Origin: Streptacidiphilus albus JL83
GTDB lineage: Bacteria; Actinomycetota; Actinomycetes; Streptomycetales; Streptomycetaceae
Reading direction: 5' to 3'
DNA length: 64,000 nt
Assembly (NCBI RefSeq): GCF_000744705.1
Contig: NZ_JQML01000001.1
Span: 8,442,017-8,506,016 of the forward strand
Positions 40,688 through 49,200 of this stretch are shown here, piece by piece. How positions within the stretch are numbered: position 1 is the stretch's first letter; each line of letters begins with the position of its first letter. Made by a program: the position numbers and the translations under genes. The notes under the pieces are model-generated. The model had not been told where the DNA came from. It was given only the letters and a program-made list of their open reading frames with translations, and ran no database searches.

Positions 40688-42099
40688 CGCGACACCTTCC
40701 CCGCCAGCACCGAGAGCTCGTCCGTCCCCGACCCCACGCCCGTCCCCTCGCAGGAGACGGCGGTGGCGTGCACCTCGGCGATCTGCGCGCGCTGCGCGGC
40801 CGGCGGCATCGCCAGCAGCCGCTGCCAGGCAACGCCGGCTTCCGCCCAGACGTCGCTCAGGTAGGGGTCGTCGCTCACCCCTTCCAGCGACCGGAGCCGA
40901 GGATCATGCAGGGCCCAGCTCGTGGCGATGCTCTGGACGGCGACGTAGCCCTGTCCTCCGCCCTCCCGCGCGTTGTTGGCGAAGCAGCTCGGTGCGATGC
41001 CCGCAGCGACCAGCGCCCGGGTCAGTTGCTCACCCGTCGCGTCGGCGAACAGCCGGTCGTCGAAGTCGACCAGCAGCACGCCGGCCGACAGCCGGCGCTC
41101 GTCGCTGAGCGCGCGCAGCTGGGTGTCCTCCCGCACCGAGTTCGGTGCCTGGGCGCCCAGGGCGTCGTGCAGCACGCGCAGCGCCTCCTTGCTGCGCAGC
41201 GCGAGCTCGGGCAGCCGTGAGCGGTCCGCCTGCGTCACGCACACCGGCCCGTCGCAGACCAGGGCGGCGGCGGCCCGGTCGACCACATAGGTGTCGCGCG
41301 GCGCGGCCGGGAGCACCAGCAGCGCCAGGGCCGCGCCGACCAGGACGGGGACCACCGCGAGCAGCCGGGCCCGGCGGTTCACGGCGGACAGCAGGGCGAA
41401 GCCGGTGCCGAGCAGGCCGAGCAGCCAGATCGTCTGGCCGAGGTCCACCGAACCGGACAGGGTCAGCAGCATCTCCCTCGGCTCCGCGGTCACCGGGGAC
41501 AGCAGGGCGAGCCGGTTCGGCACGACGCTCGACGGCAGCACCCCGTCACTGCTCTGCTGCAGCAGGCTCGTCAGCAGCAGGAAGAGCACCGTCAGCGCCG
41601 GCGGGGTGAGTACGGAGGGCAGGGCCCGCGCGACGCCCATGCCGAACACGGCCGTCGCGACCAGGGCCAGCGCCCCGACCAGCGAGATCGGCAGCCAACC
41701 CAGCGGCAGGTAGCCGGTGGCGCCGAGGGCCACCTCGACTCCGCCCACCAGGACGAGGAGGCCGAAGCCCGACGCCAGCGCGAGCGCCGTCGCACCGGCC
41801 GGCAGCGCCGCGCGGTGCCAGGCCGGAAGCGGCGTGGTCGTCAGCAGTTCGGCCATTCGCGAGCGGGAGTCGCGCAGTCCGTACACCGCTCCCATGCCGA
41901 CCACGAGCGACCACCAGAAGCCCAGCAGGTACCGGGTCCACAGGGCCATGGTGGTCCACTGGGCCGTCCAGCCCGCGGTGCCCTCCCACCAGATCCCGTG
42001 GACCAGGAAGAGGACCGCCAGGCTGCCGCCCAGGACGACGGCGCCGGGCCACGGCGCGACGGAGCGCCTCAGTTCGATGCGCAGGAGCCGTACGTTCAC
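40684..42099 (-). CDS. ABC transporter permease with C-terminal extracytoplasmic domain
   Basis: The 471-residue protein starts with an ABC-2-like membrane half of six or seven hydrophobic segments (residues 1 to about 265). A soluble domain of about 200 residues follows (about 270-471), with four Cys and no further membrane span, and probably faces outside. The fused soluble domain is unusual for a plain ABC-2 permease. The gene overlaps the ATPase gene by four bases on one side and the small membrane protein by four on the other, so the three are translationally coupled. The substrate is unknown. Confidence 0.82.
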   Translation of the reverse strand: MNVRLLRIELRRSVAPWPGAVVLGGSLAVLFLVHGIWWEGTAGWTAQWTTMALWTRYLLGFWWSLVVGMGAVYGLRDSRSRMAELLTTTPLPAWHRAALPAGATALALASGFGLLVLVGGVEVALGATGYLPLGWLPISLVGALALVATAVFGMGVARALPSVLTPPALTVLFLLLTSLLQQSSDGVLPSSVVPNRLALLSPVTAEPREMLLTLSGSVDLGQTIWLLGLLGTGFALLSAVNRRARLLAVVPVLVGAALALLVLPAAPRDTYVVDRAAAALVCDGPVCVTQADRSRLPELALRSKEALRVLHDALGAQAPNSVREDTQLRALSDERRLSAGVLLVDFDDRLFADATGEQLTRALVAAGIAPSCFANNAREGGGQGYVAVQSIATSWALHDPRLRSLEGVSDDPYLSDVWAEAGVAWQRLLAMPPAAQRAQIAEVHATAVSCEGTGVGSGTDELSVLAGKVSR

Positions 42100-42905
42100 C
42101 AGGTGCCGCCCTGCTGCTCGGAGTTGTGGAGCAGCGCCGAGTAGCCGCGCTCCAGGGGGCTGTCGCCCGGGTGCTCGGAGCCGCCCGCCGCGGCCAACTC
42201 CTCCGGCGTGCCCTGGAAGACGAGGCGGCCGTCGGCGAAGAGCACCACGTCGGAGCAGGCGGCCGCGACGTCCTCGACCAGGTGGGTGGAGACGACCACG
42301 CAGGCCTCGCGGCCCAGTTCCTGCAGCAGCTCGCGGAAGCGCAGCCGCTGCGCCGGGTCCAGGCCGGCGGTCGGTTCGTCGAGCAGCAGCAGGGTGGGGT
42401 CGTTGACGATGGCCTGGGCGATGCCGGCGCGTCGCACCATGCCTCCGGACAGGGTCTTCATCCGGTGGTCGGCCCGGTCCGCCAGGCCCACCCGTTCCAC
42501 GGCCCGCTGGACGGCCGCGGGGATGTCCGCCTTCGGGACCTCCTTCAGCCAGGCCATGTACTCGACGAACTCGCGGACGGTGAAGCGCCGGTAGTAGCCG
42601 AACTCCTGCGGCAGGTAGCCGATCCGGCGGCGCAGCGCGCGCTGGTCGGCCATCCCGCCGACGGAGCCGCCGAGCAGCTCCAGTTCGCCCGCTGCGGGGC
42701 GCAGCACGGTGGCCAGCGCCCGGATCAGCGTGGTCTTGCCTGCTCCGTTGGGCCCCAGGAGGCCGTGGGTGCCGGTGCCCAGGGAGAGGTCGAGGCCGTC
42801 GACGGCCATCTTCCGGCGTCCGGCCCGCACTTTCAGGCCGGTTGCCCGGATCTCCCAGGCATGGGTCTTCGGCGCGGTGTCGGCCGCGCTCATCGCGGGT
42901 GTCAT
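42096..42905 (-). CDS. ABC transporter ATP-binding protein
   Basis: This 269-residue ATPase powers the transporter encoded by the next two genes. Walker A (GPNGAGKT) is at residues 51-58, the Q-loop near 100, the LSGGM signature at 152-156, Walker B (LLLLDEP) at about 172-178 and the switch His in STH at about 206. The order and length fit exporters of the ABC-2 class. The ATG at 42905 has GGAAGGGA upstream; an internal ATG four codons later is less well placed. It lies 32 bases after the anti-sigma-like gene. Confidence 0.95.
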   Translation of the reverse strand: MTPAMSAADTAPKTHAWEIRATGLKVRAGRRKMAVDGLDLSLGTGTHGLLGPNGAGKTTLIRALATVLRPAAGELELLGGSVGGMADQRALRRRIGYLPQEFGYYRRFTVREFVEYMAWLKEVPKADIPAAVQRAVERVGLADRADHRMKTLSGGMVRRAGIAQAIVNDPTLLLLDEPTAGLDPAQRLRFRELLQELGREACVVVSTHLVEDVAAACSDVVLFADGRLVFQGTPEELAAAGGSEHPGDSPLERGYSALLHNSEQQGGTW

Positions 42906-42937
42906 CCAGTGGTCCCTTCCGAGGGTCGACGGTGGTT

Positions 42938-43753
42938 TCACAGCGCTGAGTACGAGCGTCTGCGGGCGATCACGGCGCCGATGCCGAGCGCGAGGAGGGC
43001 TCCCCACACGGGCAGTCGGTCCGGCTGCAGGACGAGGGGGACCCGGCCGGTGTCCCACGCGGGCGCCGCGACGACGAGGCCCCAGCCGACCACCAGTCCG
43101 GCGGCGGCGCGGGTCACGCCGACCACGCTGCCCAGGGCCAGGGCGACGGAGGTGAAGGCCAGCGAGGGCAGCAGCCACTGAGCGGCCGTCATGGCTCCGG
43201 TCAGCCATCCCTCCACCAGCAGCGCGGGCAGTACCACGGCCAGCACCGAGACGGTGCGCCGGAGCAGCAGGGGCAGACCGGCCCGGGGCGTGGAGGCCGT
43301 CAGTTCGTACGCCGGGTCCAGCCCGCGCGACCACGCCGCGGCGACACCGCACATCGGCAGCACGGGCGCGAACAGCAGCACCGGCGGGGCCGTTCCGAGG
43401 AACGCCGGCGCCCCGGCCGCCGCCAGCAGCAGCGCCAGCAGGGTCACGGTGACGGTCATGGCCAGCCACGGGAGGACGACCGGGGTCATCCAGGCCGACA
43501 CCCAGCGCGGGCGGTACCGCCGCGCGGGCGCCCTGACGGCCTTGTCCAACTGCGGCGCCAGACCGGCCCGGACGGTGTCGAGGAGCGCCACGATGCCCGG
43601 CGCCCCGGCGGCCACGGAGGCCGCCAGTCGGCTCCGGCACGGAGCGCAGGTCTCCAGATGGGACTCCAGCGCCCACACCGTGTCCGCGGCGAGTTCCGCG
43701 TCACCACGTGCGTAGTCGTCGACCAACCGCCTCGACGCGTGTTCCCCGCTCAT
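42938..43753 (-). CDS. Zinc-finger anti-sigma factor fused to a six-TM domain
   Basis: The N-terminal 55 residues contain HLETCAPC (H-x3-C-x2-C at about residues 32-39), the zinc-binding anti-sigma signature that holds ECF sigma factors inactive. After it come about six hydrophobic segments (residues 85-270) that look like an ABC-2-type membrane domain rather than the single span usual for this family. Its ATG overlaps the sigma-factor stop by four bases. It probably holds the sigma at the membrane and may sense transporter state or envelope stress. The total length is 271 residues. Confidence 0.88.
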   Translation of the reverse strand: MSGEHASRRLVDDYARGDAELAADTVWALESHLETCAPCRSRLAASVAAGAPGIVALLDTVRAGLAPQLDKAVRAPARRYRPRWVSAWMTPVVLPWLAMTVTVTLLALLLAAAGAPAFLGTAPPVLLFAPVLPMCGVAAAWSRGLDPAYELTASTPRAGLPLLLRRTVSVLAVVLPALLVEGWLTGAMTAAQWLLPSLAFTSVALALGSVVGVTRAAAGLVVGWGLVVAAPAWDTGRVPLVLQPDRLPVWGALLALGIGAVIARRRSYSAL

Positions 43754-44367
43754 GCCAGCGCCTCCCGCATCGCGATCCTGGCCCGGCGGGCACGGGTCTT
43801 GACCGTGCCTTCGGGCAGTCTGAGCAGCACGGCGGTCTCCCGGACGGAGAGCCCGTCGAGCACCGTGGCCTGCAGTACCTCTCGGAGTTCCGGCGCCAGT
43901 CGCCGCAGGGCGTCGCCGACGTCGCCGCCGACGGTCCCGGCGAGCGCCTCGTCCTCCGCCGCGGGCACCACCGCCCGCTCGGCGGCGGCGACCGGCGGTT
44001 CGGCGTGGTGGGCGCGGCGTCGGAACGCGTCGACGAGGCGGCGCGCCGCGATCGTCCACAGCCATCCGACGGCGGACCCGCCGACCGCGCTCCCGGCGAA
44101 CGCGCCGGCCGCGCGCCACACCGCCAGATAGGTCTCCTGCATGACCTCGGCGACGATCTGCTCGTCCGCGCAGCGGCGGCGCAGCCGCACCGCCAGCCAC
44201 GGCGACGTGCGACGGTACAGCTCGTCGAACGCCCCACGGTCACCTCTGGCCACCAGCCGGAGGAGGCGTTCCTCGTCCAGCTCGTCCAGTGCTCTCCTGC
44301 GTGATCTCACACCAGCCAGACGGCGGTGACGGCCCGCAGGTTCTCCATCGGCCGTGACCTGCATCAC
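43750..44367 (-). CDS. ECF-type RNA polymerase sigma factor
   Basis: The protein has about 205 residues. Region 2 (about 40-110, with the EVMQETYLAVWR stretch) would bind the -10 element, and region 4 (about 145-200, LSVRETAVLLRLPEGTVKTRARRAR) the -35 element. GTG at 44367 and ATG at 44364 are adjacent; either may be used, with AGGTGA upstream. It is the first gene of a leftward five-gene operon whose second gene is its likely anti-sigma, so the operon may be self-activated on a signal. Confidence 0.93.
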   Translation of the reverse strand: MMQVTADGEPAGRHRRLAGVRSRRRALDELDEERLLRLVARGDRGAFDELYRRTSPWLAVRLRRRCADEQIVAEVMQETYLAVWRAAGAFAGSAVGGSAVGWLWTIAARRLVDAFRRRAHHAEPPVAAAERAVVPAAEDEALAGTVGGDVGDALRRLAPELREVLQATVLDGLSVRETAVLLRLPEGTVKTRARRARIAMREALA

Positions 44368-44430
44368 AGTGTCACCTGCAGACGTCGGTGCTCCCCCGGA
44401 AAACCGGTCGGACGGCTCGTCATCCGCCGA

Positions 44431-44472
44431 GGGCGTGGTCCGCGCGGTCGCCGCCCGGCGCGGACCACGCCC
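44431..44472 (-). terminator. 15-bp perfect hairpin after the S33 peptidase
   Basis: GGGCGTGGTCCGCGC (44431-44445) and GCGCGGACCACGCCC (44458-44472) pair perfectly around a 12-base loop. It lies 22 bases beyond the peptidase stop on the minus strand and upstream of the sigma-factor start, so it insulates the sigma operon. Confidence 0.85.
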
Positions 44473-44494
44473 CTGGATCGCGTCCCGCCGATTG

Positions 44495-45808
44495 CTACAG
44501 CTCCCCGCGGACCATGCCGATCAGCCGGTCCAGGACCTGGCTGCCGCTGGCGCGCAGGCCGTCGTGCTCCCATTCGTTGGTCACCCAGGTCCGCAGCCCG
44601 CGCACCGCATCGGCGGTCGCCAGGGAGTCCGCGGCGTCGACGTACATGTCGTCGTGGTAGACGGCGGCGGCCACCGGGACCTGGTTGGCCGCCAGGGCGT
44701 CGGCGGAGTAGAGGTCGGGCCAGCCCGTGCGCTCGGCCAGCAGCTCCGCCGTCTCCTGCAGGGGGCGCAGCGCCGGGTCGGTCTCGAACATCCAGGGGTA
44801 GATCATCTCTCCGGTGAAGCGCACCGGGGAGCCGTTCGCCAGCGCCCGGGCGGCGTCGAACTCGGGGAACTCCGAGCGGACCTGCTCCGCCGCCCAGCCG
44901 GTCGGGCCCGGGTCCACCGACCGCTGGCCGTAGATGGACTCGTGCAGCACGGCGTAGAGGGGGCCTTCGGCGAACGAGAGCTTCGACTGGGCGCCGCTCA
45001 GGAAGGTGTCGGACAGCTCCGGCCCGGCGCTGCCCCGGACCCAGGCGTCCTCCAGCAGGTAGTGCAGGGTGTCCGAGCCGCTGCCCGAGCCGAGCAGCAG
45101 ACCGAGCGCCTGGAACGCCCGCACGGTCAACCGTCCGCCACCGGGCAGCTCCGCGGGCGAGGCGGACAGGTGCTCGGCGATCCGCCGCACCGCCTCGACG
45201 TCCTGCGGGTAGCGGGCGTAGTGCGCGGCATTCTTGCGGGCCACCCGCGGGTAGGCCGCCCGGTACACGTCGGCCGCGCTGCTGCGCAGCCCCGCCAGTC
45301 CGCCGGTGACCATGGCCTCGCGCACGCCCTCGGGGGCCAGCGAGAGGTAGGTGAGGGTGCAGAAGCCGCCGAAGCTCTGCCCGAGCAGGCTCCACTGTCC
45401 CCGCTCGCCGAGCAGTTGGCGCCGGATCAGCTCGGCGTCGCGGACGATCGAGTCGGCCCGGAAGCAGGAGAGGTAGTCGGCCTGCTCGGCCGCGCTGCCG
45501 CGCAGCGGCAGGGTCTGCCGGGTCGCCGGGGTCGAGCGCCCGGTGCCGCGCTGGTCGAGCAGCAGGACCCGGTAGTCGTCCAGGGCCCGGTCCAGCCAGC
45601 TGTCCCGGCCCAGCGGCCGGCCCGCCCGGCCGCCCGGGCCGCCCTGGAGGTAGAGCAGCCAGGGCAGGTCGGCGTGCTCCTTGCCCGCCGCGACCACCTC
45701 GCGGGCGTAGACCTCGATCCTCTCGCCCTGCGGCGCCGCGTGGTCCAGCGGCAGCTGGAAGAGATGGTCGGTCAGGACGACGCCAGGCTGTCGGATCACC
45801 ACGGACAT
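44495..45808 (-). CDS. Alpha/beta hydrolase, S33 proline iminopeptidase family
   Basis: This 437-residue enzyme should release N-terminal Pro or other residues from peptides. It has [12 protein letters not shown] near residue 54 (oxyanion loop, the S33 mark), DQRGTGRSTP, and the nucleophile GQSFGG near residue 144. No signal peptide is seen, so it should be cytoplasmic. The ATG at 45808 has GAGGAG upstream. It stands alone with its own terminator. An NRPS maturation role is possible only in principle; the gene is 7 kb away and of a common housekeeping type. Confidence 0.93.
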   Translation of the reverse strand: MSVVIRQPGVVLTDHLFQLPLDHAAPQGERIEVYAREVVAAGKEHADLPWLLYLQGGPGGRAGRPLGRDSWLDRALDDYRVLLLDQRGTGRSTPATRQTLPLRGSAAEQADYLSCFRADSIVRDAELIRRQLLGERGQWSLLGQSFGGFCTLTYLSLAPEGVREAMVTGGLAGLRSSAADVYRAAYPRVARKNAAHYARYPQDVEAVRRIAEHLSASPAELPGGGRLTVRAFQALGLLLGSGSGSDTLHYLLEDAWVRGSAGPELSDTFLSGAQSKLSFAEGPLYAVLHESIYGQRSVDPGPTGWAAEQVRSEFPEFDAARALANGSPVRFTGEMIYPWMFETDPALRPLQETAELLAERTGWPDLYSADALAANQVPVAAAVYHDDMYVDAADSLATADAVRGLRTWVTNEWEHDGLRASGSQVLDRLIGMVRGEL

Positions 45809-46293
45809 GAGACTCCTCGGTCGGTGCTCGGTGCGGCAGCGCGCGGGTAGGGGCGGCGCTACCTCGGCACCGTATCCTGACGCCGCGCGCAGGCGTTGTG
45901 CTGTGCCCGCCGCCGGCCGGCCCGCGCTGTTGCCGCTGAGCGTCAACCGGCAGCTGACACTTCGGCAGTTGCTCGGCGCGCCCGACGCCGGAGAGATGCC
46001 CGCCTGCACGACGGGGACGCCCGGATCCTGGGCGCGGGAGTTTCGTGTGCGTTGGCTGTCACGAAGTCATGACGATTCCCGGTTCCCGGCGCACCGTCCG
46101 TCCTGGCCGGGCGCCGGCAGCGGGAACGTCAATTCCGACATATGGGTGCACTTGTCCCGGGCCTCGCCCTGCATCGACGGAGATCATCACGGATGGGTAA
46201 CTCCGGCCCGGGGCATAAGGAAAGAGTAAAGTAAGAGACATGTGAAGATCTCTTGCATGGCGGGCTTGGTGCCCGCCCTGTACGAGGAGTTCC
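45809..46293. other. Divergent intergenic region (485 bases)
   Basis: No convincing gene is seen. It separates the leftward S33 peptidase from the rightward Rhs gene and must hold both promoters. The last 90 bases before the Rhs gene include an AT-rich stretch (46215-46240; TAAAGT at 46227-46232 is a possible -10) and a hairpin at 46259-46277. I could not identify -35 elements with confidence. Confidence 0.6.
46259..46277 (+). promoter_or_regulatory. Hairpin in the Rhs leader, next to the ribosome site
   Basis: GGCGGGC (46259-46265) and GCCCGCC (46271-46277) form a perfect 7-bp stem with a 5-base loop. It ends six bases before the GAGGAG ribosome site (46284-46289), so it could tune translation or be a weak terminator or attenuator. 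Confidence 0.4.
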
Positions 46294-49200
46294 ATGAACG
46301 TGTCCGGAAGGGGCCGCGCGCGTCGGCTGCGGTCGATAGCCGCGGCGACGGCGGTCCTGCTGGCGGCGGAGGCCGCCGTGCTGATCGAGTCGAGCGGGCA
46401 GGCGGTGGCCGTCGGCAGAGCTGCTGCCGCGTCAACCGGCGTCGATGCCAAGGGCCTCGGCCCGGCCGAGGCGCAGGATCGGGCGTCCGCGCTGTTGACG
46501 GCGCGGTTGCAGCAGCGTCGGATCGAGGTGCTGGACGCGCGGACCGACGCGTCGCAGACGTTCGCGAACCCGGACGGCACGCTCACGGTGTCGGCGTCGG
46601 CGGAGCCGGTGCGGGTGCTGAGCGACGGCCAGTGGGTGCCCCTGGACGCGACGTTGAAGGTGTCGGGGCCGGGCACCGTGGCCCCGGTGCGGTCCGAGTC
46701 GGCGCTGGTGCTCTCCGGGGGCGGGACCGGTCCGCTGGCGCGGATGACGGTCGACGGCAAGGAGTTGTCGCTGTCGTGGCCCGCTGCGCTGCCCGAGCCG
46801 GTGCTGGCGGGGGCGACCGCGACCTACCCGAACGTGCTGGCCTCGGGGGTGGACCTGCAGCTGACCGCGACGGTGTCGGGCGGGGTGGAGGAGACCCTGG
46901 TCGTCAAGAACGCCGAGGCGGCCGCCGATCCGGCGCTGGCCGACCTGGCGCTGGCGACCTCGACCAGCAAGGGCAGCACCCTGTCGGCCGACGCCGGGGG
47001 GAACCTGAGCGTCAAGGACCCCGGCGGCCGCACGGTGGTCACCTCCCCGGCCCCGGTCATGTGGGACTCCGCCACCAGCACCGCACCCGCCCCGGCCGCC
47101 GACAGCCCGGCCCCGGCGCCCGCCGCGGCCCCCGGCCTGTCCGGCGGCGCGAACGCGGCCGGCAGCGAGAAGGTCAAGGTCGCCTCCCGCGACACCGCGC
47201 CCGCCACCCGCTCCAGTGCCCGGGTCCCGGGTTCGCACGCCCACCAGGGCCGGGTGAAGGTCCGACTGGACAGGCAGCGGCTGCACCTGGCGCCGGACGC
47301 GTCCATGCTGTCCGCCACCGGCACCGTGTTCCCGCTCTACATCGACCCGGCATTCGTACCCCACCCGGCATCGGGCACCACCCTGCACTACGCGCAGGTC
47401 CAGCAGGGCTACCCGACCACCTCCAACTACGACGCCGCACCCGGCTCCGGACTGGGCGTGGGCTACCAGGGCTTCTCCACCCCCAAGGGCATCGAGCGCT
47501 CCTACTACGCACTGAGCGTCCCCGCCGAGATCTACAACAGCAGGATCCTCTCGGCGACGTTCAACACCAAGGTCACCTACGCGGCCGCGTCCGGCTCCAA
47601 CTCCACCACCGTCAACGCGTTCTCCACCTGCGGCATCGACGCCACCACCACCTGGAACAACCAGCCCTGCCACGACAGCCGGGGCAACGCCAACTACCCC
47701 GGCCCCAACGCCGCCAAGACGTTCACCACCACCGGCCAGAGCCCCAACCAGGCCCTGTCCTTCGACATCACCGCCAGCATGCAGCTGGTCGCCCAACTCG
47801 GCTACCGCACCTGGGACTTCGAACTGGCCAACGCCACCGAGACCGACTCCACCGACCTGGTCCGCTTCTCCGCCAACCCGACCTACTCCATCACCTACGA
47901 CACACCCCCGGCCACCCCCACCGGCCTGACCGCGGCCCCGACCGCGACCGCCGGCTACACGGCCGGCGCCACCCCGACCCTGTCCGCGTCCGCCACCGAC
48001 GCCAACAGCGACACCGTCCGCCTGGACTACCAGATCCTCTCCGGCACCACCGTCAAGTCCTCCGGCTCCAGCGCCTTCGTCAACCCGGGCACCGCCGCAC
48101 CCTGGACCGGCACCACCAAACTCGCCGACGGCCCCTACGCCTGGCAGGCCCGCGCCTGGGACGGCAACCAGTACTCCGCCTGGACCGCCGCCCAGCCACT
48201 GACCGTCGACACCACCGCCCCCGCCAACACGACAGTCACCTCCAAGGACTTCACCGCGAACTCCTGGTCGGGCACCCCCGACGCCTCCGGCAGCTTCACC
48301 GGCGACTTCACCCTCACCCCGCCCTCCACGGACGCGGCCACCGTGGCGATGCAGCTGGACGACGGCCCCTGGACCTCGACCGCGACCACCGGCGCACCGT
48401 TCACCCGGACCCTGACGTTCAAGGCCGGCAAGCACACCCTGATCGCCAAGACCCACGACGCTGCCGGGAACCTGGCCACCGGCACCTACTACGTCTTCTA
48501 CGCCGGCGCCGGCGCGGCGCTGACCTCGCCGAACACCGGTGACCGCCCCGCGCGCCGGGTGAACCTCACCGCCCAGGGCCTGACCGGCTACACCGGCGCG
48601 ACCTACCAGTACCGACTCGGCGAAACCGACACCTGGCACAACGTGCCCGCCAAGGACGTGCGCAGGAACACCGACGGCAGCACCCCCGCCGCCTGGCCGG
48701 TCCCCGTGACCGGGGGCGCCCCGGCCCCGCTGACCTGGAACATCACCGACACCCTGGCCGAGGACAGCCCGGTGGACCTGCGGGTGCTGTTCACCGACGG
48801 CACCGCCACCGCCGGCTCGCCCGTCGCGACCGTCACCCTGGACCGCGACGCCGGCACCGCGCCCGCCCTGACGGCCGGTCCCGCGTCGGTCAACGCCCTC
48901 ACCGGCGACGCCACCCTGTCCGCCACCGACGCCTCCGCGTTCGGGATGACCGTCACCCGCAGCGCCTCCTCGCGCCGCCCGGCCAACGGATCACAGCAGG
49001 AGGGGCAGGCGTCGATCTTCGGCCCGCAGTGGACCGCCGGTACCACAGCCGAGGTCACCGACTCCGACTGGTCCTTCGTCCGCAAGACCTCGCTCACCTC
49101 GGTGGCGCTGGTCGACAAGGACGGGAACCAGACCGGGTTCACCGCAGCCGCCTCCGGTGGTTGGAAGCCCGAGCCCGGCGCCGAGGCCCTGACCCTGACC

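Noticed and set aside
44495..45808. S33 peptidase as an NRPS release or maturation enzyme
   Set aside because: It has typical proline-iminopeptidase motifs, stands alone on the other strand and is 8 kb from the cluster.
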